The notes under the pieces: generated by a model | Seen by the model: the letters and a program-made list of their open reading frames with translations, nothing else | Databases searched by the model: none | What the model was told of the DNA's origin: nothing | Assembly (NCBI GenBank): GCA_963711095.1 | Contig: CAVQCX010000030.1 | Coordinates: 186,001-250,000 of the forward strand | Reading direction: 5' to 3' | Length of the DNA stretch: 64,000 nt | From: CAVQCX01 sp963711095 | Lineage (GTDB): Bacteria > Pseudomonadota > Gammaproteobacteria > Chromatiales > Chromatiaceae | Made by a program: the position numbers and the translations under genes | Part shown: piece by piece, positions 7,613 through 15,441 of the stretch | How the letters are laid out: every line of letters starts with the position of its first letter | Position numbering within the stretch: the first letter of the stretch is position 1

Positions 7613-7927
7613 ATGAATAAATCAGTCGATGAAGTCACCAAAGAACAGTTGATCGCCGATTTCAAAGCGGTGGTGGCAGACGCGGAAGCGCTGCTGAAAG
7701 CAACCGCCAACCAGGGCGGTGAGGAACTGGCCGCGGTACGCACCAAGGCGGAAGAATCCCTCAGGGTTGTGAAAGCCAGGATCGCGGAGGAACAGGTGGC
7801 ATTGGTTGTCAAAACCAAAGAGGCAGCCAGAGCAGCTGATGCTTATGTCCACGAGTACCCGTGGAAAGCCGTCGGCGTTGCCGCCGGTTTCGGCTTGCTG
7901 ATCGGCTTGCTTAGCAGTCGCCGCTAG
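7613..7927 (+). CDS. DUF883 (YqjD/ElaB-like) membrane-anchored ribosome-associated protein
   Basis: A 104-residue protein with a long charged helical region (residues about 5-80, with KTKEAARAADAYVHEYPWKA) and one C-terminal membrane helix (VGVAAGFGLLIGLLSSRR). The HEYPWKAVGVAAG-GxLIGxLxxRR end is diagnostic of the DUF883 family. E. coli YqjD and ElaB associate with the inner membrane and ribosomes in stationary phase. The next two genes are the yqjE- and yqjK-like partners, giving the same order as E. coli yqjDEK. Confidence 0.9.
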   Translation: MNKSVDEVTKEQLIADFKAVVADAEALLKATANQGGEELAAVRTKAEESLRVVKARIAEEQVALVVKTKEAARAADAYVHEYPWKAVGVAAGFGLLIGLLSSRR

Positions 7928-7936
7928 TTGTTTGCT

Positions 7937-8329
7937 ATGTCAGAGCGAACAACCGGGGAACGCAAGGGGCTGCTTGAGTCGCTGACAATTCTCGCTGGGA
8001 CACTGGTTGCTATCGCGCATACGCGTCTCGATCTCCTGTCGACAGACCTCGAGGAAGAGCGGGCGCATTTATTCTCGCTACTGGTGTTGACACTGGCAGC
8101 TCTGTTATGCATCGGGATTGGCGTGGTGCTGGTAACGATCCTGCTCATCGTCGCATTCTGGGACACGCACCGTCTGCTCGCGCTAGGTGCACTTGGCGGA
8201 TTCTTTCTGGTAGTCGGCATGGTGGTGTGGGCATTCGCCCTGCACAAGACGAGAACAAGACCGAGACCATTTGCAGCAAGTCTATCGGAATTGTTCAAAG
8301 ACCGGCAGCAGCTCTCTTCCCGGTCATGA
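7937..8329 (+). CDS. YqjE-like phage-holin-family membrane protein
   Basis: 130 residues. The N-terminus is an amphipathic segment (GLLESLTILAGTLVAIAHTR then LDLLSTDLEEERAH), followed by two membrane helices (LFSLLVLTLAALLCIGIGVV, and GALGGFFLVVGMVVWAFAL). This is the DUF1469/holin-superfamily-III layout of YqjE. I prefer the ATG at 7937; a TTG lies three codons earlier. Its stop overlaps the start of the yqjK-like gene (ATGA), so the three genes are translationally linked. Confidence 0.85.
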   Translation: MSERTTGERKGLLESLTILAGTLVAIAHTRLDLLSTDLEEERAHLFSLLVLTLAALLCIGIGVVLVTILLIVAFWDTHRLLALGALGGFFLVVGMVVWAFALHKTRTRPRPFAASLSELFKDRQQLSSRS

Positions 8330-8604
8330 ATAAAAAAATGATCCGGTTAACTGAAAGGCGTGAACGCCTGGTTACCCGGGCTGCGGAGCAACGCGTAGCG
8401 CTGGCGCAGAACATCGAGCCGTATCGCATACCCCTGGCGTTGGTCGACCGGGGCATAAACGCGCTGCATTATGTCAAGAGCCATCCCGAATGGATAGTCG
8501 GCGTTGTTGTCCTGCTTGCGGCATTGCGGCCTAGCGGCGTCGGGAAATGGCTGGGGCGCGGCTGGGTAACCTGGCAAATGATATATACACTGCGCGGCAG
8601 GTAA
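8326..8604 (+). CDS. YqjK-like protein
   Basis: 92 residues. It begins with a basic region (MNKKMIRLTERRERLVTRAA) typical of YqjK, followed by HPEWIVGVVVLLAALRPSGV, a membrane segment. The start codon overlaps the yqjE-like stop by four bases, and no separate ribosome site is visible. Function unknown. It is the last gene of the yqjDEK-like operon; an ATCCGGT/ACCGGAT inverted repeat about 12 bases downstream, without a T-run, may help end the transcript. Confidence 0.75.
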   Translation: MNKKMIRLTERRERLVTRAAEQRVALAQNIEPYRIPLALVDRGINALHYVKSHPEWIVGVVVLLAALRPSGVGKWLGRGWVTWQMIYTLRGR

Positions 8605-8732
8605 GGAACCTGGATGATCCGGTAACAAACTGATTCGGCAAAAACCGGATTCCCGCTTTCAGGGGGATGACACGAGTAGCCAAACTTAGACGAGTTGTTC
8701 AGTGTCTTTCATTGCAGGTTTTCCTTGCGGCA

Positions 8733-9911
8733 CTAGTCTCCCAGTAACTCCGCCACGGGCTGTAATTGCTCCACATGCTGGGACACGACTTTCAGGATGA
8801 CGGTGATCGGGATGCCGAGCAGCATGCCCCACACGCCCCACAGCCAGGCCCAGAACAGCAGTGAGATGAATACGGCCGCCGCATTCATCCTGGCTATTTT
8901 TCCGGTTATCCAGGTAGTCACGAAGGTGCCGACGACCATGTCGATCGCCAATGACGCGCCCGAGACAAGCAATACCATAGAGAACGAGTCGAATTGCATG
9001 AAAGCCGCCATCCCGGTCGCTGCCGCGATGGCCAGCGGACCGAGGTAAGGGATTACATGCAACAAGCCCGCGGCAACTGCCCAGGCTCCCGCATTCTCCA
9101 GGCCGATCCAGCGGAACGCGATCCAGATGAGCAGTCCTAAAAGGGTATTGGTCATCAACAGCATGAACATATATTTCTGGATGGAGTCATTGATGTCATC
9201 AAGGATGGCGACAGTGATTTTCTTCCTCGACAACGACGGCCCCGTGAGTCGAACCAGCTTTCGCTTGAAGGTATCGCCACCTAGCAGGAGAAAGAAGCAC
9301 AGAAAGATCACCATGACCCCCTCTCCAATAAAGCCCAAGACCCCCATGGAGCTGGCCCACATAATGTCGCTGAGCATGAACCCTGGCGCGTCGACAACGA
9401 CGTGTCGAGTGCGTCGATCGTTGCCCGACGAATTGTTGGCCACCTGGCTTGTCGCCTTTTCCACTTGGCCCATGGCGGTTTGCATTTTCTTCAGATTACC
9501 GGCTGGATTATCAAGCATACTGGTGAAGCGTTCGGACAACTTGCTCGCTGCTTCGGGCAGTTGTACGATTATCGTCTGCATCTGACCACGCAACGAGTAG
9601 CTGCCGATCACGAGCGTGCACACCACGATCGTCATCACCACGACGGTACCCAGAACACGGGGAACCCTGATCCGTTCGAGCCATGAAACCAGGGGACTCA
9701 GTGTGTAAGCAAAGAATATTCCGAGCAACAAGGGGACGAAAAACTTCTGCGTCCAATCGAGCGCGAATACCAGGGCCACTGTCGCCAGCATGCCGAGCGC
9801 CAGACCACGCGCATCCACGGGGACGTGAACGATGTGGGCTTGCGCAGTCGTCCCGGATTCGGGCATCACGAGTTGTTGGGTGCCTGATGCAAGAGTGGGA
9901 TGGCCGTTCAT
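8733..9911 (-). CDS. AI-2E family transporter (TqsA/PerM type)
   Basis: 392 residues with about eight membrane helices in the AI-2 exporter superfamily arrangement: paired helices near the N-terminus (LGMLATVALVFALDWT, FFVPLLLGIFFAYTLSPLVS), a long soluble insertion (about residues 110-190), then AGAWAVAAGLLHVIPYLGPL and the closing LLGIPITVILKVV. These are exporters of hydrophobic or signal molecules, and the substrate here is not known. I chose the ATG at 9911, because it overlaps the stop codon of a 16-codon leader ORF with a strong ribosome site. Longer frames upstream have no ribosome site. Confidence 0.85.
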   Translation of the reverse strand: MNGHPTLASGTQQLVMPESGTTAQAHIVHVPVDARGLALGMLATVALVFALDWTQKFFVPLLLGIFFAYTLSPLVSWLERIRVPRVLGTVVVMTIVVCTLVIGSYSLRGQMQTIIVQLPEAASKLSERFTSMLDNPAGNLKKMQTAMGQVEKATSQVANNSSGNDRRTRHVVVDAPGFMLSDIMWASSMGVLGFIGEGVMVIFLCFFLLLGGDTFKRKLVRLTGPSLSRKKITVAILDDINDSIQKYMFMLLMTNTLLGLLIWIAFRWIGLENAGAWAVAAGLLHVIPYLGPLAIAAATGMAAFMQFDSFSMVLLVSGASLAIDMVVGTFVTTWITGKIARMNAAAVFISLLFWAWLWGVWGMLLGIPITVILKVVSQHVEQLQPVAELLGD

Positions 9912-9958
9912 GGAGCTACAGCGAGAAAAGTGGCCATAACTAGTTGTAGTGTTCTCAT
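9908..9958 (-). CDS. Leader peptide coupled to the AI-2E transporter
   Basis: The ATG at 9958 follows a near-ideal AGGAGG and opens a 16-codon frame, MRTLQLVMATFLAVAP. Its TGA overlaps the transporter ATG as ATGA. The transporter itself lacks a good ribosome site, so its translation probably depends on ribosomes ending the leader. The peptide contains no run of one amino acid that would suggest attenuation. Confidence 0.6.
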   Translation of the reverse strand: MRTLQLVMATFLAVAP

Positions 9959-10142
9959 AAAACCTCCTGAATTCATCGTAGAAGACTAGTCGCAAAATGA
10001 AATGACGTCTGTGCTGTGTCGTACATTAGGCCAGGCGATTTCGCTTCGTGCTTAGCATGTCTCGGTCCTGGTAGAGAACATCCGACGTGGAATCGGAGGA
10101 AACAGGCTGAGGTTTCTGCGCCGCGCATGTATCAGATAAGGC

Positions 10143-10190
10143 AACAATGAATGTTTCTGGAACGAATTCGACCGGAAATCATCCGGTTAG
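10143..10190 (+). pseudogene. 3' tail of a REP-associated transposase plus REP-like DNA
   Basis: The frame NNECFWNEFDRKSSG then stop equals the extreme C-terminus of RAYT transposases (compare ANNEYFWDEFDWES at 13841). It is followed by GGTTAGCGTGGTCAGACCCC, which also follows the other RAYT tails at 13842 and (minus strand) 43414. No other part of the gene is present. Confidence 0.6.
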
Positions 10191-10739
10191 CGTGGTCAGA
10201 CCCCGACTGGGTGGCTGGGTGGGGCCGACCCCGACGGGGCCACGCCTGGCTGGCCGCCTGGCCATAGACCGCAGGCGGAAGCCACCAAATATCCGGGCTA
10301 TGTACGGTGGCGTACAGAAAAGACTTCAAATTTGCCCTAGATTTCCCATTTCATTAAGACGTACCGTTAGTGCGGCTGCGATAACGCACCACTCCATAGG
10401 AGCCGGTGATTATCCAGGCCAGGTGGCTGCTCCGGATTATCAATGCCGGCGAGTTGTTGTTGCTAGTGCGGGCGAAATTTCGGGCGGCGGTCTCGCTAGA
10501 ATCGCTGGAATCTGGCGAAAAAGGAAGTCGAGCACAGAGCCGTTGGGCGCTCCCGAGCGGGGCTGTCGGCGATGTCACCAAGGGCGCAAGGGATGGTTTC
10601 GTGCGGCAAAGGTCACGGCGGACAGGCGCGAGGCGCTGTTTCGATAGCGCTCACCTCTGCTGCGCCTGCGGCGGCTGAAAGCAAATTCCTGGCCCTTATC
10701 TCTATCCCTTAGCCGGCGGGGAAGATGCAGGAGGAAAAC
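10191..10739. other. Intergenic DNA with GC-rich REP-like start, otherwise unrecognised
   Basis: The first 80 bases continue the REP-like sequence after the RAYT tail, with repeated GGGG/CCCC blocks (GGGGCCGACCCCGACGGGGC). A weak copy of the CGTACAGA motif lies near 10300-10318. I see no convincing coding sequence in the rest. It presumably contains the promoter of the DUF3494 gene pair. Confidence 0.4.
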
Positions 10740-10850
10740 ATGTCTAGCAAGAGAAGCACGACAGTAATGGAGGCCGTGATGATGGGTATTCGCAGAACCA
10801 CATCCGGAGGGAGTGTCATAATCGAGGCCGAGAAGGAGGATGGGATATGA
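10740..10850 (+). CDS. 36-residue ORF translationally coupled to the DUF3494 gene
   Basis: The ATG at 10740 has a strong ribosome site (CAGGAGGAAAAC) and opens MSSKRSTTVMEAVMMGIRRT followed by TSGGSVIIEAEKEDGI. Its TGA overlaps the next start (ATGA). It has no signal peptide and no known family. A second GGAGG lies inside its end and also suits the downstream start. It may be a leader cistron or a small protein in its own right. Confidence 0.5.
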   Translation: MSSKRSTTVMEAVMMGIRRTTSGGSVIIEAEKEDGI

Positions 10851-12433
10851 ACACATTGAAAGGTCGTAAAAGGTATCTCTTATTGATCTCATTTCTGAGT
10901 GCCTTTTTAATCGCAATGGGAGGATGCGAAGACAACGGCAACGGAAAAAATGGGGGCGGCAAGAAACCCAAACTGGTCGACACCACTAAACCCAGGGTTA
11001 CCGTCACAGTTCCTGTCGATGGCGCCACAATGGTCGTAACCAACGGGAAAATCACCGCCACCTTTACTGAGGATATGGTTCCCTCAACGATTAACGGCAC
11101 CACCTTTACGGTGTATAACGATTCACTTGGAGCTTCCGTCGTAGGAACCGTGATGTACGCCGCCGTTGCCAGGACAGCGACCTTTACGCCGACGGCTCCG
11201 CTCCCGGATACGAGCATGTTCACCGCCACGATAAAAAAAGAGGCGACGGATCTGGCGGGAAATCAACTGGCAGGAAATCAAGTCGCTTTGCCCGCGGCCA
11301 GTGACTATGTGTGGACATTCAGCACCGGCTCGGCCACAGACACCGATCCTCCCACTGTTACGCTTAACAATCCTGCCGAGGCTGAGGGCGGTGTCTGTAT
11401 CAACAAGACCGTGAGCGCGACCTTCAGTGAGCCGATGGATCCGGCCACCATCACCACCTCTACCTTTACCCTGGCAGTAACAGCCGGTGGCGCGTCCGTC
11501 CCTGGGGTGGTGGCCTACGATCCGCTGACGGATATCGCGACCTTTAACCCGACGGGCAATCTCGCCGACGGTACCCAATATACCGCCACGATTACCACAG
11601 GGGTAAAGGACCTGGCGGGCAACGCGCTGGTAACCGCCAACGTTACAATGTTTACCACTGGCTCGTCGACCTGTACCTCACCGGTGGCCCTGGGAGCGGT
11701 TGCTCCGTTCGGAGGTTTCGGGGGCGGGGCCGGGATGACCAACATGGGGACGTCGACCATCATCAACGGCGATATCGGCACCACCGGGGTTTCGACTACG
11801 ATGACCGGTTTCCACGATAGTACCGGAGATGGCTATACGGAAACGGGCTCCAACGCCGGCTTAGTGAATGGGAGGATATACACTGCTCCGCCGCCACCGG
11901 TAATATTCGGCCCGGGTGGGCCTTTTGGCGGAACTGCGGCTACCTTCGCCATCGCAACCGCTGCCGCGAGCGATGCGCTTATCGCCTTTAACAGCATCTC
12001 TCCCGGATCGTTGCCGGGAGGTGCCAGTACCGCCCTTGAACTGGGCGGGACCACTGTTTACCCGGGTATTTATACAGCCGCCGGGGGCGCATTCCAGGTG
12101 AAGGTATCGGATCTAGTGCTCGACGCTCAGGGCGATCCGAATGCGGTCTGGGTCTTCCAGGCGGCATCGTCGCTCACGATCGGTCCCGTGGGAGGTCCAG
12201 CAGTTAGCGTTAACCTGATTAATGGTGCCCAGGCCAAGAACGTCTACTGGTACGTAGGTACTGCGGCACGCATTGAAAACCTATGCCACATGGTGGGCAC
12301 CATTCTCGCCAGTGCCGGAGTGACGATCTCGACCGCCGGTGAAGCGGGAATAACGACACTTGACGGCAGAGCCGTGGGGCTGAATGCCTCGGTGACTATG
12401 GTTAACACCGTCATTAACGTGCCTGCCCCGTAA
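10847..12433 (+). CDS. DUF3494 (ice-binding-like) lipoprotein with two Ig-like domains
   Basis: 528 residues. The signal peptide ends in a lipobox (IAMGGC, Cys about residue 27), followed by a Gly/Asn/Lys linker. Two bacterial Ig-like (Big_5/SwmB) domains follow at about 45-155 and 165-275, each with the VTVxxPxxGA, TFTEDM/TFSEPM and DLAGN marks. Residues about 280-528 form a DUF3494 domain with the INGDIGTTG entry, a VYPGIYTAAGGAFQV strand and VWVFQAASSLTIGPVG near the end. DUF3494 is the beta-helix of ice-binding proteins, but many members act as adhesins, so ice binding is not shown. It is coupled to the 36-codon ORF upstream and followed by a strong terminator. Confidence 0.9.
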   Translation: MNTLKGRKRYLLLISFLSAFLIAMGGCEDNGNGKNGGGKKPKLVDTTKPRVTVTVPVDGATMVVTNGKITATFTEDMVPSTINGTTFTVYNDSLGASVVGTVMYAAVARTATFTPTAPLPDTSMFTATIKKEATDLAGNQLAGNQVALPAASDYVWTFSTGSATDTDPPTVTLNNPAEAEGGVCINKTVSATFSEPMDPATITTSTFTLAVTAGGASVPGVVAYDPLTDIATFNPTGNLADGTQYTATITTGVKDLAGNALVTANVTMFTTGSSTCTSPVALGAVAPFGGFGGGAGMTNMGTSTIINGDIGTTGVSTTMTGFHDSTGDGYTETGSNAGLVNGRIYTAPPPPVIFGPGGPFGGTAATFAIATAAASDALIAFNSISPGSLPGGASTALELGGTTVYPGIYTAAGGAFQVKVSDLVLDAQGDPNAVWVFQAASSLTIGPVGGPAVSVNLINGAQAKNVYWYVGTAARIENLCHMVGTILASAGVTISTAGEAGITTLDGRAVGLNASVTMVNTVINVPAP

Positions 12434-12466
12434 GACATGAGTTATTTGGCGTAGAACAGGCGTAAA

Positions 12467-12511
12467 GGGAGACAGGCTGTTTCAAAATGCAGCCTGCCTC
12501 CCATTTTTTTT
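12467..12511 (+). terminator. Rho-independent terminator after the DUF3494 gene
   Basis: GGGAGACAGGCTG pairs with CAGCCTGCCTCCC around a 10-base loop, with one mismatch, and is followed by A and eight T. It is among the best terminators in the window. Confidence 0.92.
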
Positions 12512-12661
12512 GCGATAGCGATTTGCAGCGATTTAGGAGCGATTTGGGTCGGACCGCGCTATCGTATTGAATAGTCAAGAAATAGCTGATAATAAGCGCG
12601 CTTTTATGGGCTTAAAACGCCCGTTTTTGGCCGGAAAACGGTGCTCTAAGGAGGGAGCGGC

Positions 12662-12871
12662 ATGGCGCGGGCCAATCGTCACCACCTCCCGGGACAAGTC
12701 TGGCACATCACCCATCGCTGCCATAAGCGCGAGTCTCTCTTGAAGTTTGCGAGGGATAGGAGACGCTGGATGCAATGGCTGCTCGAACCGAAGAAGCGAT
12801 ACGGCCTGGATATCCTCAACTACTCGGTCACCTCGAGCCATGCTCATCTATTGGCGTTGGATGGGCACCCC
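12662..12871 (+). pseudogene. 5' fragment of a REP-associated (RAYT) transposase
   Basis: After GGAGGGAGCGGC the frame begins MARANRHHLPGQVWHITHRC then HKRESLLKFARDRRRWMQWL, the standard RAYT/Y1 N-terminus, and reaches the HUH region as SSHAHLLAL. There the family sequence stops and the DNA changes to the duplicated promoter region. In intact enzymes this segment reads N-H-x-H-L-L; the first of those His positions is Ser-His-Ala-His here, so the motif survives, but the tyrosine-bearing part is gone. Confidence 0.8.
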
Positions 12872-13209
12872 TATCTCTCTCGCTCCCCCGTCAATGTCGA
12901 ACAGCGTACAGACGCAGCAGGGAGTACGTGAAACTTCAAAAGAATACTGCCCTAAGGGGGGTGGGCTTTCACTCTGTGTGGAGAAACGACGGAGACCGCG
13001 TACCGTTCGACTGCCGGCTATGTACGTGAGCAGACAGACGGCGAAGGAGGTTCTCCGTAAGCTCACATCATCGGAGCCAACATCAAAACCTGCAAGGTCT
13101 GCAGCGGAATCTTGGCGAAGAGCAGTGTGTGTCCGGCATGACTTGCCGATGCATCCCTCACAGGCTCATCACAGTTAAGGAACGATAATGAATAAGTTCA
13201 ACACCATTC
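12870..13209 (+). repeat. Upstream-region repeat, copy B, with truncated glycine-zipper start
   Basis: A diverged direct repeat of 5970-6306. It ends with GGAACGATAATGAATAAG and opens MNKFNTI at 13188, matching MNKLNTI of the glycine-zipper lipoprotein. After seven codons the similarity ends and mobile-element debris begins. It is therefore a duplicated regulatory region carrying only the first codons of the gene, inserted between two pieces of RAYT. Confidence 0.8.
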
Positions 13210-13252
13210 GGCAATGGTTCCCGGATCTTGGACAGCCGGATAAGTGTCTCCG

Positions 13253-13366
13253 TTATGCCGCTATCCGCTGCTCAGCCGTTCCAAGATACACCACATCCGG
13301 CGTTCTGCGGACCAGCGATGGGTGCCACCGCTCGGTGTTGATGAACTCCAGGTATCGCCCGATTGA
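13253..13366 (-). pseudogene. C-terminal fragment of an IS3-type transposase
   Basis: The minus strand reads IGRYLEFINTERWHPSLVRR followed by TPDVVYLGTAEQRIAA and a stop. This is the end of an IS3-family integrase-core transposase (the N..RxHxSLxxxTPxxVY region). Only about 38 residues remain, and neither the DDE residues nor terminal repeats are present. Confidence 0.65.
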
Positions 13367-13841
13367 TTGAAGTTTGCAAGGGATAGGAGACGCTGGCTGC
13401 AATGGTTGTTCGAAACATGGTTCGTAACGGCGTGGTGCGACACCCCAGAGAGTGGCCCCACGGGGGCTACAGCGAGATCCAGAGCCCCCGGCGCGATATC
13501 GATTGATCAATTGGCAGAAGCTCATCGACTGTTGTGGATTTGCAAGCGACGTACAGCTTCGCAGCACCCATCGGGAGCTGGTGGAGGCCGCCATCGGCAA
13601 GGGCGACCGGTCAAGGCGGCCGGAATGGATCGAGAGCATCGCCGTGGGAAGCGATGCGTTTGTGGGTGGCGTGCTGGAGAAGCTGAAGCTTCAAACGAGG
13701 GGGAGGAGGCTCAGAGATGCGGGCGACCACTACGAGCTGAGTGGGCCGGAAGCCGCTTATAACGCCAATTTTGATGGCGAAATGGGCAATCTAAGAGCCA
13801 ATAACGAGTATTTCTGGGACGAATTCGACTGGGAATCATAG
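13367..13841 (+). pseudogene. Second RAYT fragment with internal deletion
   Basis: It starts at LKFARDRRRWLQWLFE (residues 26-41 of the enzyme) and jumps to the C-terminal third: INWQKLIDCCGFAS, PEWIESIAVGSDAFVGGVLE and the tail ANNEYFWDEFDWES. A short stretch in another frame still reads GGYSEIQSP, so a frameshift is also present. The catalytic middle is missing. The REP-like GGTTAGCGTGGTCCGACCCC follows directly. Confidence 0.8.
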
Positions 13842-13957
13842 GGTTAGCGTGGTCCGACCCCGCCTGGCCCTCGCTACGAATTCCGGCACTGCCGGTTCGC
13901 CGACCCATTTTCCGTCGCAAAGCAACCGTATGTCGGATTCGAGTTGATCAACCATAC

Positions 13958-14770
13958 CTATTCAAGGCCCGGCAGGTCTGCCATGGTGATCTGCGGCAGT
14001 TCCGCGGGATCACCCACCGGTTCGACCTCACCAGCCCGCCGGATCAGCATCCGTATGCATGCGTCCAACCACTCGCGTTCCTGTGGTGTGTACGGTTTGT
14101 CCCGGCCTATCCACTTCCTGGCGGTTGACCCGCCGTGCTCGCTGGATAGGTCGCCCAGCTTTTTCAGGACTTCGACGTCCACTTTGAGTTTTTGGGCGGC
14201 ATGTACTCGCCGCTTGCTGGGCCGACGTTGGCGGGTCTGATCTTCGGGCTCGGCGCCAAAGAATCCTTCCAGCACTGTCAGGCAGTAGTACGACACCGCT
14301 CCGACGGTCTCCTTCTTCTCCCGATGTGCCCGGTATCGATCGTACATCCACCGAATTGGATCGGATGCCACAAACTTCTCGGGAAGCCCGGGGAGGTTCC
14401 GCGTCACCACAAAGGTGGGGGCGTAGGTGGTCAGAATTGACCGACAGGGTGGAATGCAGAACACCGAGGTACTTGGTGGCAGGCTGCGGTCAACGATCTG
14501 CGCCCAGTTATACTCAAGGTCGAACTCTCCGGGCCAACCCCGCAGTCCGGCCGAGATCGACCAAGCGTCAGCGATCGGGTCAATCAGGTCGCGCGCCTCC
14601 TGCTCGGTGGCGAAATGCTCGTGCAGCCGGAAGACCACCGTGTCCTGCGTGACCTCGGCCGTAAACCGCCCCGCCGGGTCATCCGCCGTGAGAGGTCGGG
14701 CCTTGCTGTAATCAACGTTTCCGATGTGCGACATCTTGTACGTCAGGGAGACCACGTGGGGATCGTTCAT
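13958..14770 (-). CDS. Hypothetical protein, 270 residues
   Basis: A continuous minus-strand frame starting at MNDPHVVSLTYKMSHIGNVD. It is soluble and charged, with no signal peptide. Features are VVFRLHEHFATEQEARDLID near the N-terminus, a middle AVSYYCLTVLEGFFGAE, a basic segment (QTRQRRPSKRRVHAAQKLKV) and a C-terminal PYTPQEREWLDACIRMLIRR helix. Longer starts upstream give proline- and arginine-rich sequence and look artificial. I recognise no family. Its neighbours are mobile debris and tRNA-Leu, so it may be cargo of a past tRNA-site insertion, which is speculation. Confidence 0.65.
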   Translation of the reverse strand: MNDPHVVSLTYKMSHIGNVDYSKARPLTADDPAGRFTAEVTQDTVVFRLHEHFATEQEARDLIDPIADAWSISAGLRGWPGEFDLEYNWAQIVDRSLPPSTSVFCIPPCRSILTTYAPTFVVTRNLPGLPEKFVASDPIRWMYDRYRAHREKKETVGAVSYYCLTVLEGFFGAEPEDQTRQRRPSKRRVHAAQKLKVDVEVLKKLGDLSSEHGGSTARKWIGRDKPYTPQEREWLDACIRMLIRRAGEVEPVGDPAELPQITMADLPGLE

Positions 14771-15250
14771 GGCCTGAAGTCCTTGGACACGAAGACACCC
14801 GGCAATTCTACCGAGCACGGGGCGCAAAGCGTGCGTCGAGACACAAGCTGTGACCTTCTGACAGCCCCATACAGCCACGCTCACCCCGACCCCCGGCATG
14901 GGGGGGTTCACGGGAGGTCGAGCCGGCCGGGAAGCGAGACGCGAGGACACGCCGAGGGGACCGGCAGAACGGGGCATCACAGGGGAAGTGTCGACCCGGT
15001 GAGCACCACCAGCCCGACGAGAAGAAGGCCATCCGTAGCCAGCCCATCGTGAATGCAGACATCGCCCATCACGTCCATCTCCCTGGGGCCAACCTGCGGG
15101 GCTTCATGTCATCCTTGTTGTGGTCGCCAACCAGCAGCCCAGCTGGTGAACGGGGTGTGTCCGGAGGGGCTAAACGTGTGGGTCAAACGTGTGGGTCAAA
15201 CCGCTTCCAGGTTCTGCATAAGCTCTTGTTTTTCTTGGAGTTTTGTATGT
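14771..15250. other. Spacer with no recognised gene
   Basis: No convincing gene or structural RNA is visible between the hypothetical gene and tRNA-Leu. A short tandem duplication of AAACGTGTGGGTC occurs near 15172-15200. Open frames here have atypical composition and no ribosome sites. Confidence 0.4.
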
Positions 15251-15337
15251 TGGTGCCGAGGAGAGGACTTGAACCTCCACCGGGTTTCCCCGACATGGAC
15301 CTGAACCATGCGCGTCTACCAATTCCGCCACCTCGGC
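15251..15337 (-). tRNA. tRNA-Leu (CAG anticodon)
   Basis: An 87-base class II tRNA on the minus strand. The acceptor GCCGAGG pairs with CCTCGGC, and the 3' end CACCA is encoded. The D-arm is GGCGGAATTGGTAGACGC. The anticodon arm is CATGG-TTCAGGT-CCATG, giving anticodon CAG. The long variable arm typical of Leu is TGTCGGGGAAACCCGGT-like, and the T-arm GAGGTTCAAGTCCTC is intact. A sigma-70 promoter lies just upstream. It reads away from rnr. Confidence 0.97.
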
Positions 15338-15373
15338 TCGGTGCGGCCCGGGGCACGCCCCGGAAGGAGGGGC

Positions 15374-15402
15374 AATTTACAGGGACAGGGCGGGGCTGTC
15401 AA
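15374..15402 (-). promoter_or_regulatory. Sigma-70-type promoter of tRNA-Leu
   Basis: On the minus strand a perfect TTGACA (15397-15402) is followed after exactly 17 bases by TAAATT (15374-15379). The -10 box lies about 36 bases before the tRNA. The same interval must also hold the divergent rnr promoter. Confidence 0.8.
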
Positions 15403-15441
15403 CGCTACAATGTAGCACTTTCGCATCCGCAGGAATCCCTA

